Positions 9,083-16,910 of a stretch of DNA of 64,000 nucleotides are shown here, piece by piece. The notes beneath the pieces were generated by a model. That model had not been told where the DNA came from and searched no databases. It saw nothing but the letters and a program-made list of their open reading frames with translations. The DNA is from Rosenbergiella collisarenosi. Its GTDB lineage: Bacteria > Pseudomonadota > Gammaproteobacteria > Enterobacterales > Enterobacteriaceae. A program made the translations under genes and the position numbers. The stretch lies in assembly GCF_018494085.1 (NCBI RefSeq), contig NZ_JABBFP010000002.1:248001-312000 (forward strand), in the 5' to 3' direction. Each line of letters begins with the position of its first letter. The first letter of the stretch is position 1.

Positions 9083-9438
9083 TGAAAAACATAAAGCTAA
9101 ACGTAAGTTCATACTTAGGTATGGCTCTATCCGCGAGCCTGCTTCTATTATCACTTTCATCTAATGCAGGGACGCTTTCTGACTTCTTTAATAGTCATCC
9201 AGATCTTAATGACAACTTAGCGGTACACGTTGCCATATCTAAATTTGCTGATATGGAGGCTTCCGGGCAAGCAAGAAGAGAAGGTGGTGATGCTAAGGAG
9301 CTATTGAAGACCAACGGGGATAGTTATGGGTTGCTTGGTTTCCGTCGAGTAAAACAGTCCTGCCAGTATAGCGAGTCTGCGGATGTTCTTGGTTTAAGTG
9401 CTGCAGACTGCAGCATCGTGTTAAATCAGAATCTATAA
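9082..9438 (+). CDS. Second small exported protein (cargo)
   Basis: A 118-residue protein coupled to the previous gene by TAATG. Residues 1-30 form a signal peptide (hydrophobic stretch LGMALSASLLLLSLSSNAG). The mature part begins TLSDFFNSHPDLNDNLAVHV and contains two cysteines (QSCQYS and ADCSIV). No membrane anchor or lipobox is present, so it is probably periplasmic. Family not recognised. Because both members of the pair are exported and each has two cysteines, they may work together, but that is inference. Confidence 0.55.
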   Translation: MKNIKLNVSSYLGMALSASLLLLSLSSNAGTLSDFFNSHPDLNDNLAVHVAISKFADMEASGQARREGGDAKELLKTNGDSYGLLGFRRVKQSCQYSESADVLGLSAADCSIVLNQNL

Positions 9439-9449
9439 AACTATCCTGA

Positions 9450-9818
9450 TTATTCAGGCTTTTTATCTTCCTTTAATAGGTCAATTGAACAGCCTTTGGA
9501 GTGAAAGATTACGAATAGTTGTTTTTCGTTTAGGTTAGACGCTTCGATTGTTGAGTCTTTCGTTTTGATTGAAATTTTCTTGTTATTTTTTGACCTAATC
9601 CATGCAGCTACAATGGCTGCTACCGTGTAGCAAACATCTTTATTTTGCAGAAACTCAAGGATAGCCCCAAGCTGGGATGTTCCTCCGTCGAAAGAATCAC
9701 CTATCCTCATCCTTACAGATGTCTTCACAGATTCTTTGGGGATTATCTCTTTTATATTTGATATTAAATCTTGGTAATCATTACCTTGGAGGTTTATTGT
9801 GAAAACTGACTTATCCAT
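9450..9818 (-). CDS. EACC1-like small protein (reverse-strand cargo)
   Basis: The only phage gene on the reverse strand. The ATG at 9818 gives 122 residues. An in-frame TTG at 9908 would add 30 residues but has no ribosome site, while AAGGA lies upstream of the ATG at longer than usual spacing. A beta segment FTINLQGND, then LGAILEFLQ, a short hydrophobic helix VAAIVAAWIRSKNNKKISI and the DSTIEASNLNEKQL ending resemble EACC1 (effector-associated constant component 1), small proteins found in bacterial conflict systems. The match is by eye and distant. Base composition is more AT-rich than the neighbouring tail genes, a sign of separate acquisition. Confidence 0.5.
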   Translation of the reverse strand: MDKSVFTINLQGNDYQDLISNIKEIIPKESVKTSVRMRIGDSFDGGTSQLGAILEFLQNKDVCYTVAAIVAAWIRSKNNKKISIKTKDSTIEASNLNEKQLFVIFHSKGCSIDLLKEDKKPE

Positions 9819-9867
9819 AGACTTGAAGGGTTCCTTTAGAGATAGGGTTAGCCTGAGCGCTAAACTT

Positions 9868-9899
9868 TTGTTGGTTTCACTGAAATTGATAACCAACAA
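9868..9899. promoter_or_regulatory. Inverted repeat upstream of reverse-strand cargo gene
   Basis: Arms TTGTTGGTT (9868-9876) and AACCAACAA (9891-9899) are perfect 9-base complements with a 14-base spacer. They lie 50-80 bases upstream of the ATG at 9818, a suitable place for an operator of that gene. If the upstream TTG start were used, they would instead be coding. Confidence 0.3.
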
Positions 9900-10007
9900 G
9901 GTTTGCAAGATCCAACTTGAAGGCGTAGAGATTACTCCAGGTCAGAAGTGACAGATCTTTACCACTAAAGGGCTAAGGTATAAATCCTGATATTTGAACA
10001 GCTATTA

Positions 10008-10027
10008 CCCGCTTCGGCGGGTTTTTT
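10008..10027 (+). terminator. Intrinsic terminator inside the tail operon
   Basis: CCCGC, loop TTCG, GCGGG, then six T residues. It ends the forward-strand cargo segment, 12 bases before the spike gene. A terminator in the middle of a late operon implies that late transcripts either read through under antitermination or restart downstream. Confidence 0.75.
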
Positions 10028-10039
10028 ATTGGAGTAAAT

Positions 10040-10696
10040 ATGCCCGTACAGCTGAATTCACAGACCGGAAGCAGTGAACAGGTTGATGAAACGCTACGAC
10101 GGAAAACCTCTGCTAGCGTGCGCGTATCAACGCCCGGCATCATTCAATCGTTCGATGCTGAGAATTGCACGGCAACCGTACAGCCAGCGATTAGTGGATG
10201 GGGTCAGGATAGCGCGGGAAATCTGGTATCGAAAGACCTACCATTACTGCAAGATTGCCCTGTGATATTCCCCCGCGGTGGAGGTGTGTCGATAACCTTT
10301 CCTCTCAGTGAGGGGGATGAATGTCTGATTATGTTCGCTGACCGTGGTATCGACTTCTGGCATCAATCTGGCGGTATTAATAAGGCAGTAGACGACAGGA
10401 TGCACGACCTATCTGATGCATTCGTTATACCGGGGCCAACCTCTAACCCGAGAGCGTTGAAAGGCGTGTCTACTAACAGTATTCAGATCCGCACCGACAG
10501 CGGCGCACAATTCATCGAGTTAACGCAATCAGGCTCGGTAAATATCACGGCCCCGATTATTACACTCAACGGGGATGTTCAGGTTAATGGCGCAGTGACT
10601 TCTACTGGCGATATGAAGGCCGGAAGTATCAGCGTTCAATCGCATACCCATACCGGAGTTCAACCCGGTAACTCAAGCACAGGTAAGCCGGAATGA
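10040..10696 (+). CDS. Baseplate spike protein (Gp138-type)
   Basis: A 218-residue protein. The N-terminal half, with PGIIQSFDAENCTATVQPAI, DLPLLQDCPVIFPRGGG and FPLSEGDECLIMFADRGIDF, is the OB-fold domain of Gp138/gpV-like spikes. The middle is a beta-helix-like repeat region (NITAPIITLNGDVQVNGAVT). The C-terminus holds the HTHTG motif, in which the HxH residues bind iron at the sharp tip of membrane-piercing spikes such as P2 gpV. Start ATG at 10040 has TTGGAGTAA upstream. The stop overlaps the next start as ATGA. Confidence 0.8.
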   Translation: MPVQLNSQTGSSEQVDETLRRKTSASVRVSTPGIIQSFDAENCTATVQPAISGWGQDSAGNLVSKDLPLLQDCPVIFPRGGGVSITFPLSEGDECLIMFADRGIDFWHQSGGINKAVDDRMHDLSDAFVIPGPTSNPRALKGVSTNSIQIRTDSGAQFIELTQSGSVNITAPIITLNGDVQVNGAVTSTGDMKAGSISVQSHTHTGVQPGNSSTGKPE

Positions 10697-11046
10697 GATA
10701 TAGGCGAGAAACAGACGATGGCGATTATTCTTTTGGGCAAGGTGACGCGACATGGCTGACCAACTCCCCGGAGGCCGTCGCACAGGCCATCAAGACACGC
10801 TTTCTACTTTGGCGGGGCCAATGGTTCCTCGATACCACTGAAGGCACTCCATGGATTCAGTCAGTTCTCGGTAAACAAAAGCCAGAGGTTTACAGCATGG
10901 CGATTAGACAGCGAATCCTTGAAACGCAGGGCGTAAGCTCGATAACAGCCTTTGATACCACGTTAAATTCAAGCTCTCGCCGCGTAATTTTCACCGCAAC
11001 AGTAGAAACTATCTACGGAACAACCACAGTAACCTCGGAGGCGTAA
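10693..11046 (+). CDS. Baseplate wedge protein, gp25-like
   Basis: A 117-residue protein with the layout of gp25/gpW-type wedge subunits: an N-terminal GDATWLTNSPEAVAQAIKTR segment, FLDTTEGTPW in the centre, and a C-terminal VIFTATVETIYGT strand. These subunits link baseplate wedges to the sheath. Overlap ATGA with the spike gene and TAATG with the next gene places it firmly in the baseplate operon. Confidence 0.7.
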   Translation: MRYRRETDDGDYSFGQGDATWLTNSPEAVAQAIKTRFLLWRGQWFLDTTEGTPWIQSVLGKQKPEVYSMAIRQRILETQGVSSITAFDTTLNSSSRRVIFTATVETIYGTTTVTSEA

Positions 11047-12245
11047 TGGCCTTAGATTTAGACACACTCGGCTTATCGGCAACGGTAATCGCTGAGGGGA
11101 TAAGTGCGCCTGACTACCAGACTATCCTGACAACATTAACTGGTTATTTTCAGCAGATTTATGGCACCGATGCTTACCTAGAACCAGACAGCAAAGACGG
11201 ACAGATGGTCGCTCTAGTATCTCTGGCTATTCACGATGCCAATAACACTGCCATTGCCTGTTACAACTCTTTTAGCCCAACCACAGCTCAGTCTGACGCC
11301 CTTAGTCGAAACGTGAAAATAAACGGTATCGCTAGGAAGGCAGCGGTTAGCTCGACGGTCGATGTGACCCTAACTGGAACACCAGGCACAACTATCACCA
11401 ACGGTTCCGTGAAAGACAATAATGGTGTTATCTGGAATCTACCAGCGACTACCACGATCTCCTCTGCAGGCTCGGTGACGGTTACGGCGACTTGTAACTC
11501 TAGTGGCGCGATATCCGCTCAACCCGGGATAGTGACTTCAATCAATACACCGACCCTCGGGTGGGTGTCGGTGACTAACGCGTCCTCGGCAGCAGTTGGT
11601 AGAGCCATTGAAACGGATGCAGAGCTAAAGCAGAGGCAAGCAATCAGTGTATCTCTCGCGAGCATCAGCCCTTTCGATGCCGTTGATGGTGCTGTGGCTA
11701 ATATCTCAGGGGTTAGCCGGCACAAGCTTTATGAGAACGATACGGATAGTACCGACAGCAATGGCCTCCCGCCGCACAGTATTGCTGCAGTAGTTGAAGG
11801 TGGTGACGCTGAGGTTATTGCTAAAACAATACGCTCCATTAAAGGCCAAGGGGTCACACCTTACGGAACGACCGTAGTAACGGTTAGCGATAGGTATGGT
11901 AACCCACATAATGTTGGGTTTTCGAGGCCAGTAGACATTCCTATCTATGTGTCGATAACGATTGAAGCATTGACCGGTTACACGTCACAGGTTGGGCTGG
12001 AGATTAAAAGTGCCATTGTTTCTTACATCAATAGCCTCGCCATTGGTTCTAACGTCTTACTGAGCAGGGTTTATTCACCGGCAAATATAGGCGTAGTGAG
12101 TGGCGGAGATTCAAAGTATTACGATATTACCGAGCTTCTTATTGGCGTTGCTAGCGGGGCCGTAGCAGCAAAAAATATAACCGTACCTTTCAACGGTGCG
12201 GCTTCGTGCTCAGTCGATAATATATCGATAACGGTGACATCATGA
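11046..12245 (+). CDS. Baseplate J family protein
   Basis: A 399-residue protein of the baseplate J/Mu gp47 family, the main wedge component equivalent to T4 gp6. Conserved signs are the N-terminal LTGYFQQIYGTDAYLEPDSK and DGQMVALVSLAIHDANNTAI, a central beta domain rich in Thr and Gly (about residues 95-175), and GRAIETDAELKQRQAISVSL followed by DAVDGAVANISGV, where J proteins place their RR...G and AV..V.GV blocks. Coupled to both neighbours by stop-start overlaps. Confidence 0.85.
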   Translation: MALDLDTLGLSATVIAEGISAPDYQTILTTLTGYFQQIYGTDAYLEPDSKDGQMVALVSLAIHDANNTAIACYNSFSPTTAQSDALSRNVKINGIARKAAVSSTVDVTLTGTPGTTITNGSVKDNNGVIWNLPATTTISSAGSVTVTATCNSSGAISAQPGIVTSINTPTLGWVSVTNASSAAVGRAIETDAELKQRQAISVSLASISPFDAVDGAVANISGVSRHKLYENDTDSTDSNGLPPHSIAAVVEGGDAEVIAKTIRSIKGQGVTPYGTTVVTVSDRYGNPHNVGFSRPVDIPIYVSITIEALTGYTSQVGLEIKSAIVSYINSLAIGSNVLLSRVYSPANIGVVSGGDSKYYDITELLIGVASGAVAAKNITVPFNGAASCSVDNISITVTS

Positions 12246-13021
12246 GTAAATACACCGAGCTAATATCAAACTATCACGCTTCTAAGGTGCTATTTCCGCA
12301 GCATGTCGACCTATCTACCCGGCCATTGATTGACATCAACACCTCACTAAATTCGCTTGTGTCGGCTTTCGATATCGACACTGCTGTGGGTAAGCAATTA
12401 GATATTTTGGGTGAGTGGATTGGGCGCTCACGGAGGGTGAACACGCCGCTATCGGGGATTTATTTCGCATTCGATACAATCAACTTAGGATTTGACCAAG
12501 GCATCTGGCAAGGGCCCTACGACTCAGATGATGGCTTGCTTGACCTGAGTGACGATATTTACCGATTGGTGCTGAAAATAAAAATAGGCATCAACAGCTG
12601 GAATGGTCAAAACGATACGCTGCCCGAAATCATAAATTCTGCAATCGAGGGATCGGGAATCCGCATCGCTATCGTGGATAACCAGGACATGTCCATATCC
12701 CTGTGGATTCTCGGTGACCCGAATGTTGCTATATCTGAATTAGAAAGAATGATTTTCGATAGCGCCATAAATAAAGGGCCCTTCATTAAGGTTCCAGAGA
12801 ATTACACGCCTTCACGATATGCAGACAACCCAATCGATTCAATAAATAGCGAGCTTTGGTGGGCCATTAATAGTGGTTATTTCAACATCAAATCAGCCGG
12901 AGTTCGCGTTAGAGAAATAGAGACGGCTAAGGATGGTTATACCTTCTTTGGTTTTGATATAGAAACTGATTATGTGCAGGGATTCGATAGCGGTTCCTGG
13001 GGAGAGAAATTTAATGGCTAA
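12242..13021 (+). CDS. Baseplate DUF2612 protein
   Basis: A 259-residue protein. The segments QLDILGEWIGRSRRVNTPLS and YRLVLKIKIGINSWNGQNDT are hallmarks of DUF2612, which in this phage group takes the place of the gp48/gpI-type wedge protein that connects J to the fibres. The long C-terminus ends FDSGSWGEKFNG and probably contacts the fibre encoded next. Its stop lies 8 bases inside the fibre gene. Confidence 0.75.
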   Translation: MSKYTELISNYHASKVLFPQHVDLSTRPLIDINTSLNSLVSAFDIDTAVGKQLDILGEWIGRSRRVNTPLSGIYFAFDTINLGFDQGIWQGPYDSDDGLLDLSDDIYRLVLKIKIGINSWNGQNDTLPEIINSAIEGSGIRIAIVDNQDMSISLWILGDPNVAISELERMIFDSAINKGPFIKVPENYTPSRYADNPIDSINSELWWAINSGYFNIKSAGVRVREIETAKDGYTFFGFDIETDYVQGFDSGSWGEKFNG

Positions 13022-13931
13022 TAATAATTTTAAGGCTTTTGCTGCTGGGAATGGAGCTAATGTCACTAACCAAGCTGATTGGGAGGCGCTGTCAGCCCTG
13101 ATGCTAGGGTTTCAGTCAGGTAAGGCATCATCAGCACAGGTAAACAAGGCATTACGCCAAGGAACCACAATGGCGCAGGTTCTTGCACAGTTTATCGTTG
13201 ACTCATCAGGTAAGGACGCGCTGGACAATGGTGATACAGCAACTCTATTGGCTAACCTAAAATTAGGATTACAAAATACCGCTCCGGGAAGATTAATTAA
13301 CACGCAAGTCTTCACCAGCAATGGGAACATGAACAAAACGACTGGCGCTAAAAGGTGGCGGATAAGAATGGTCGGCGGCGGCGGCGGAAGTTCAGCCACC
13401 TCAGCAACAAGCAGTGGTCAGACCTCAGTGAGTAGCGGCGGCGGAGCTGGAGCTTATGCAGAGGGTATTTATGATGTTACCTCGTTATCAACACTGGCGG
13501 TTGTCGTGGGTCAAGGTGGCAGAGGAGGCAATCAATCTACTCAATACGGCGCAGATGGTGGAACCTCATCTGTCGGGACCATAATTTCTGCACCAGGCGG
13601 GAAAGCAGGCCTACCAGCTGGTCCAGCAGTTCCACCTTACCAGCCAGTGACTAACAATAACTCAGACAGCCCTAGCGGATGGAATATTTACGGCTATTCA
13701 GGAAGTGGAGCTGAGGTTGCCGTTGCGGTATCTACTGCCTTCTCTATTGGCTCCAGAGGTGCTAACAGTGCATTCGGTTCAGGTGGCTCAATCCCTGCAA
13801 TTAACAATGCGGCTAATCAAGGTGGCGGTTATGGCGCTGGGGCATCTGGCTGTGCTATTGGGCAGTCTCAATCATCAGTGAACGGGGCGGCAGGAAGTCA
13901 AGGCATAGTTATTATTGAAGAATACGCATAA
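13014..13931 (+). CDS. Tail fibre with glycine-rich tip domain
   Basis: A 305-residue protein. The N-terminal 90 residues (MANNNFKAFAAGNGANVT, then ADWEALSALMLGFQSGKASS) are a typical baseplate-attachment region of small tail fibres. From about residue 110 the sequence becomes extremely rich in Gly and Ser (GGGGGSSATSATSSG and others) and ends GIVIIEEYA, as in glycine-rich receptor-binding domains of phage adhesins. Such domains can pack as polyglycine helices and vary between phages. The start has GGGGAGAG upstream. Confidence 0.75.
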   Translation: MANNNFKAFAAGNGANVTNQADWEALSALMLGFQSGKASSAQVNKALRQGTTMAQVLAQFIVDSSGKDALDNGDTATLLANLKLGLQNTAPGRLINTQVFTSNGNMNKTTGAKRWRIRMVGGGGGSSATSATSSGQTSVSSGGGAGAYAEGIYDVTSLSTLAVVVGQGGRGGNQSTQYGADGGTSSVGTIISAPGGKAGLPAGPAVPPYQPVTNNNSDSPSGWNIYGYSGSGAEVAVAVSTAFSIGSRGANSAFGSGGSIPAINNAANQGGGYGAGASGCAIGQSQSSVNGAAGSQGIVIIEEYA

Positions 13932-13981
13932 CCGCGCAGTAAATCTAATCCCTCAACTTTTTTTAAAATGAGACATTAAAA

Positions 13982-15862
13982 ATGTATAACACTAACAATC
14001 CTGTTGGTTCTTCTGACCTGCGCGATATTTGGGATAATGCTGACACCTTTGACCAACTCATAAACGGAGATTCCATTGAGGTTACTAGCCGAACGGGCAA
14101 AGCGCTAAAAGGCATTGCTGCTCTGCAAAGTATTATCACATCACTTGACCTAGGTAGTTTTACTTTCTCTGATACTGCTTCTGGGTTGGCTGGGACGACT
14201 AGCGGGCAATATTTCCGAGTTCCGCAAGGGCCGGATGCATCGGCTTCCTTTATTTATTATAAAAATGATAATGGAAGTGCGGCGGAGATTGCCCGTCTAG
14301 CTGGGAACTCTATTTCAGAAGATGTTGCTGATAATAGTGACTTAGTCAGTCAGCTTGTTAAGTCAGCGACTGGTATTGTCGACTACAGAGGAGCTAAATA
14401 CCCAGTAATTATCGATAAGCAGGGGAATATAATGCTTGCATATGATGACCAATTACAGGTGTTAAATGGCCTTGGAATCAGTCGCAGTGATGTAGAAGAG
14501 GCTATTAAATCGGGTTTAGGTTTTACGAACTATCATGGGCAAACAACCGGCATCATCCCCCTGCATATTGGCAACAATAACAATATTATTCTTGGCTATG
14601 ATGCGAGTAAAAATGAATTAGTCGGTTTATTTCCATCTTTATCCTATATCAGCTCAAAAGACTTGATGCCTTTTGAATTTGATGAGGTAGAAACAAACTA
14701 CCTCTTAGGCTACGGCCAATCACTAAGTACAGGCGTTCGCGCTCAATCAGTGATTAGCAGTAATCAGCCATTTAGCAACCTGACTTTTGGTAGCGGCGTG
14801 AGAGGTAATGGTGGAGATTTCAGCGCAGTAAAACCGCTGATTGAAGATGATGCAAAACCCACACCCGATGGAGAGCCTGATGCTGCAGAGACAGTGTGTT
14901 CAGGCTCTGCAAATTTCGCATCTTTATGCATGCTTAAAGAAAATGGTGTTAATCCTGCATCACATATCATTTTTAGCAGCACTGCGGGGCATGGGGCGTA
15001 CACTATCCAGCAATTAGCCAGGGGGAGTGCGTGGTATACTAATCAGTTACTTAAGCATCTCAATGGGGCTAACTCTCTCAATGATAGTATTGCACTTCAT
15101 GCCGTAGCTTGGCTTCAGGGCGAAACCAACTCTAATGACAAGTCCTATACAAAAGCAACCCACAAGAAAGCCCTGTTAGATTTGCAAGCAGGCCTGACGA
15201 CTGACGCTCAGAATATATTCGGTCAGTCATCACCCGTTATGTTTTTGACTTATCAACATAGCTCTCGGGTGAAAATTAATGATGCAGTCCCTCTAGCATT
15301 ATTAGAGGTATGTCAGCAAAGTGATTATTTTTATTTTGTGGCGCCAACGTATCCATTCCCTCACTACACAGACGGGCTTCATCTATTAGCGGAAGGCTAT
15401 AAATGGATAGGAGCATACTATGGACGTGCTTACAAGCAAGCAGTCATTGATAAGAAAAAGCCACTATCTATTAACCCAATATCAGCACTATATCGAGAGA
15501 ATGTTATCGAGGTGTTCTTCGATGTTCCATTTAAGCCTTTGGTGCTCGACACAGATACGTTAGCTAAAACCAAGGACTATGGATTTTCCGTGTATGTTGC
15601 TGGCACTGCACAATCCATTTCCTCTATTGCAATAGGCAGTGATGGTAATAGCGTTGTAATAACTTTAGGTGCAAATCCATCGAGCGCTCCAGAGGTTCGC
15701 TATGCATTCGATAATCTAGGGGATGGACTGAATATCTCGAATGGAGCCAGTGGGAATTTACGCGACTCATGTTCAGACACTTGCTTTATCAATAATGAGA
15801 CCAAACCAATGTATTACATCTGCCCCCATTTCAAACTTACTGCTACAAGCGAGGTGTTCTAA
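13982..15862 (+). CDS. Tailspike with SGNH-type esterase domain
   Basis: A 626-residue protein. Residues 1-90 (NPVGSSDLRDIWDNADTFD, SRTGKALKGIAALQ) are the standard attachment head of phage tailspikes. The central domain has the three blocks of SGNH/sialate-O-acetylesterase-like enzymes: GYGQSLSTG with nucleophile Ser about 247, WLQGETNSN with Glu about 381, and DGLHL with Asp464 and His467. It should remove acetyl groups from a capsular or O-antigen sugar. A C-terminal beta domain of about 130 residues follows. The ribosome site is weak. The gene stop is coupled to the next start. Confidence 0.8.
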   Translation: MYNTNNPVGSSDLRDIWDNADTFDQLINGDSIEVTSRTGKALKGIAALQSIITSLDLGSFTFSDTASGLAGTTSGQYFRVPQGPDASASFIYYKNDNGSAAEIARLAGNSISEDVADNSDLVSQLVKSATGIVDYRGAKYPVIIDKQGNIMLAYDDQLQVLNGLGISRSDVEEAIKSGLGFTNYHGQTTGIIPLHIGNNNNIILGYDASKNELVGLFPSLSYISSKDLMPFEFDEVETNYLLGYGQSLSTGVRAQSVISSNQPFSNLTFGSGVRGNGGDFSAVKPLIEDDAKPTPDGEPDAAETVCSGSANFASLCMLKENGVNPASHIIFSSTAGHGAYTIQQLARGSAWYTNQLLKHLNGANSLNDSIALHAVAWLQGETNSNDKSYTKATHKKALLDLQAGLTTDAQNIFGQSSPVMFLTYQHSSRVKINDAVPLALLEVCQQSDYFYFVAPTYPFPHYTDGLHLLAEGYKWIGAYYGRAYKQAVIDKKKPLSINPISALYRENVIEVFFDVPFKPLVLDTDTLAKTKDYGFSVYVAGTAQSISSIAIGSDGNSVVITLGANPSSAPEVRYAFDNLGDGLNISNGASGNLRDSCSDTCFINNETKPMYYICPHFKLTATSEVF

Positions 15863-16578
15863 TGTCCTTAGTTATTCAATTACCGGTTTCTGCGCCCTCT
15901 AAGCTTGGCACTGTAAGCTCAGGCGACCTATCACCTTTCCTGCCATATGATACTGAAGCTTATGATTTCTGGAATTTCCGCTCTGGCACTTTAAAAGCGA
16001 CTAATGATAATTCAAAAAATCTGTCGCCAACAGGTTCTTATTCTCTTGCAGATAGCGCGATAAAGTTCAATAGCGGAGGAGGTAATAACTTAGTTACGGG
16101 GCTCGCCGATAATGGGGAGTTATCTTTTACAGGAGTTATCGCGCCTATAGGGAATGCATCCGGGGCATTAATCATCGCTGGAAACTACACCAACAATCCT
16201 GTTGCGGGCGTTTCGATCTACAAAACTGCTAGCCAAACTCTGCAGGTGAACGCGGCATCTAAACAATCCAATGCTGGAAGCTTTGATGCCACAAAGCCAA
16301 TATTTTTCGGTGTATCTATCAGTAAATTACAAAACACACTCTCTATTGTTATCCATCAAAATTCGGGATTATCCTTCGAAGCTTCAGGCTCCTTTTTTGA
16401 TACCGCTTATGCCAGCGGCGCAAGCAACATACTCTTAGGCTCACTAGTTGGAGGTCTTACTAGTCAGTTATCCTTCTATGAGTTTGCCACCTATAATAAA
16501 GCTCTAACTCAAGCCGAGCTTGTCAGAAAATACAAGAAAGCCCAGGTAAGAATGAGTGGGCTGAATGTCGCTATCTGA
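15862..16578 (+). CDS. LamG-like phage receptor-binding protein (putative)
   Basis: A 238-residue beta-rich protein that follows the tailspike with a one-base overlap. The features YDFWNFRSGTL, then SFTGVIAPIGNASGALIIAG, and near the end QLSFYEFATYNKALTQAELV and RKYKKAQ are usual for concanavalin/LamG-like domains in phage fibres, in which the last block is the closing strand plus helix. It has no hydrophobic signal. Probably a sugar-binding part of the adsorption apparatus. The domain call is by pattern only. Confidence 0.55.
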   Translation: MSLVIQLPVSAPSKLGTVSSGDLSPFLPYDTEAYDFWNFRSGTLKATNDNSKNLSPTGSYSLADSAIKFNSGGGNNLVTGLADNGELSFTGVIAPIGNASGALIIAGNYTNNPVAGVSIYKTASQTLQVNAASKQSNAGSFDATKPIFFGVSISKLQNTLSIVIHQNSGLSFEASGSFFDTAYASGASNILLGSLVGGLTSQLSFYEFATYNKALTQAELVRKYKKAQVRMSGLNVAI

Positions 16579-16601
16579 TAAGTTATCCTTATGAGGTAAC
16601 C

Positions 16602-16910
16602 ATGGCCTTCCCATCCCCCGCAATAGATTACGTTGAAGCACGACTTACTCCCGAGTCGATTATGAATGTCACACAATCCTCAATCATCATCCCAACCAAT
16701 GAGGGTTACGCCGTGGCCGAACCGGGGCATAAAGTGAAGAAGGGCGCAACTGTGCTTCTGGACGTAAACGGCAAAATGATGTTTGCAGAAGTGGGGGATG
16801 GAGTTTTCAAAACTAACGATGGCATTATCGAGGGTGACGCTCTTGATGATGCCAGAGTGTTAGGAGTGGTGACATTTATGGTGAAGGAAATACCGAGAGG
16901 GGAAGGGTAA
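16602..16910 (+). CDS. UmuD'-like protein without catalytic residues
   Basis: A 102-residue protein with GAGGT upstream of the ATG. Residues 3-15, FPSPAIDYVEARL, match the segment just after the self-cleavage site of UmuD (FPSPAADYVEQRI in E. coli), so the protein starts where processed UmuD' starts. The end, VLGVVTFMVKEI, aligns with the last strand of UmuD (VFGVVIHVVKA). In between, where UmuD has the GDSM serine, this protein reads EGYAVAEPGHKVKKG and has no serine. It is therefore a naturally short, inactive fold relative of UmuD', comparable in start position to HumD of phage P1. Role unknown; competition with host UmuD is possible. Confidence 0.6.
   Translation: MAFPSPAIDYVEARLTPESIMNVTQSSIIIPTNEGYAVAEPGHKVKKGATVLLDVNGKMMFAEVGDGVFKTNDGIIEGDALDDARVLGVVTFMVKEIPRGEG

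Larger units (their letters stand above)
1..16910 (+). mobile_element. Prophage (right part, contractile-tail phage)
   Basis: A run of same-strand genes for capsid, neck, sheath, tube, tape measure, baseplate and tail fibres, nearly all overlapping by 1 to 14 bases, marks the late half of a temperate myovirus. The left end, with terminase, integrase, repressor and lysis genes, lies outside the window. The right edge is placed at the end of the last phage-like gene. The true attachment site is somewhere in 16911-17391 but cannot be located without the left end. The set of families (DUF2184, DUF4054, DUF3383, DUF3277, DUF2612, Gp138) is that of small myoviruses with a Pam3-like baseplate. All structural frames visible here are intact. 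Confidence 0.9.

Noticed and set aside
9819-9908. Longer form of the reverse cargo gene from a TTG start
   Set aside because: No ribosome site precedes it, and the region holds an inverted repeat more likely to be regulatory.
10074-10265. 63-codon alternative frame inside the spike gene
   Set aside because: Shadow of the spike frame; no ribosome site or family resemblance.
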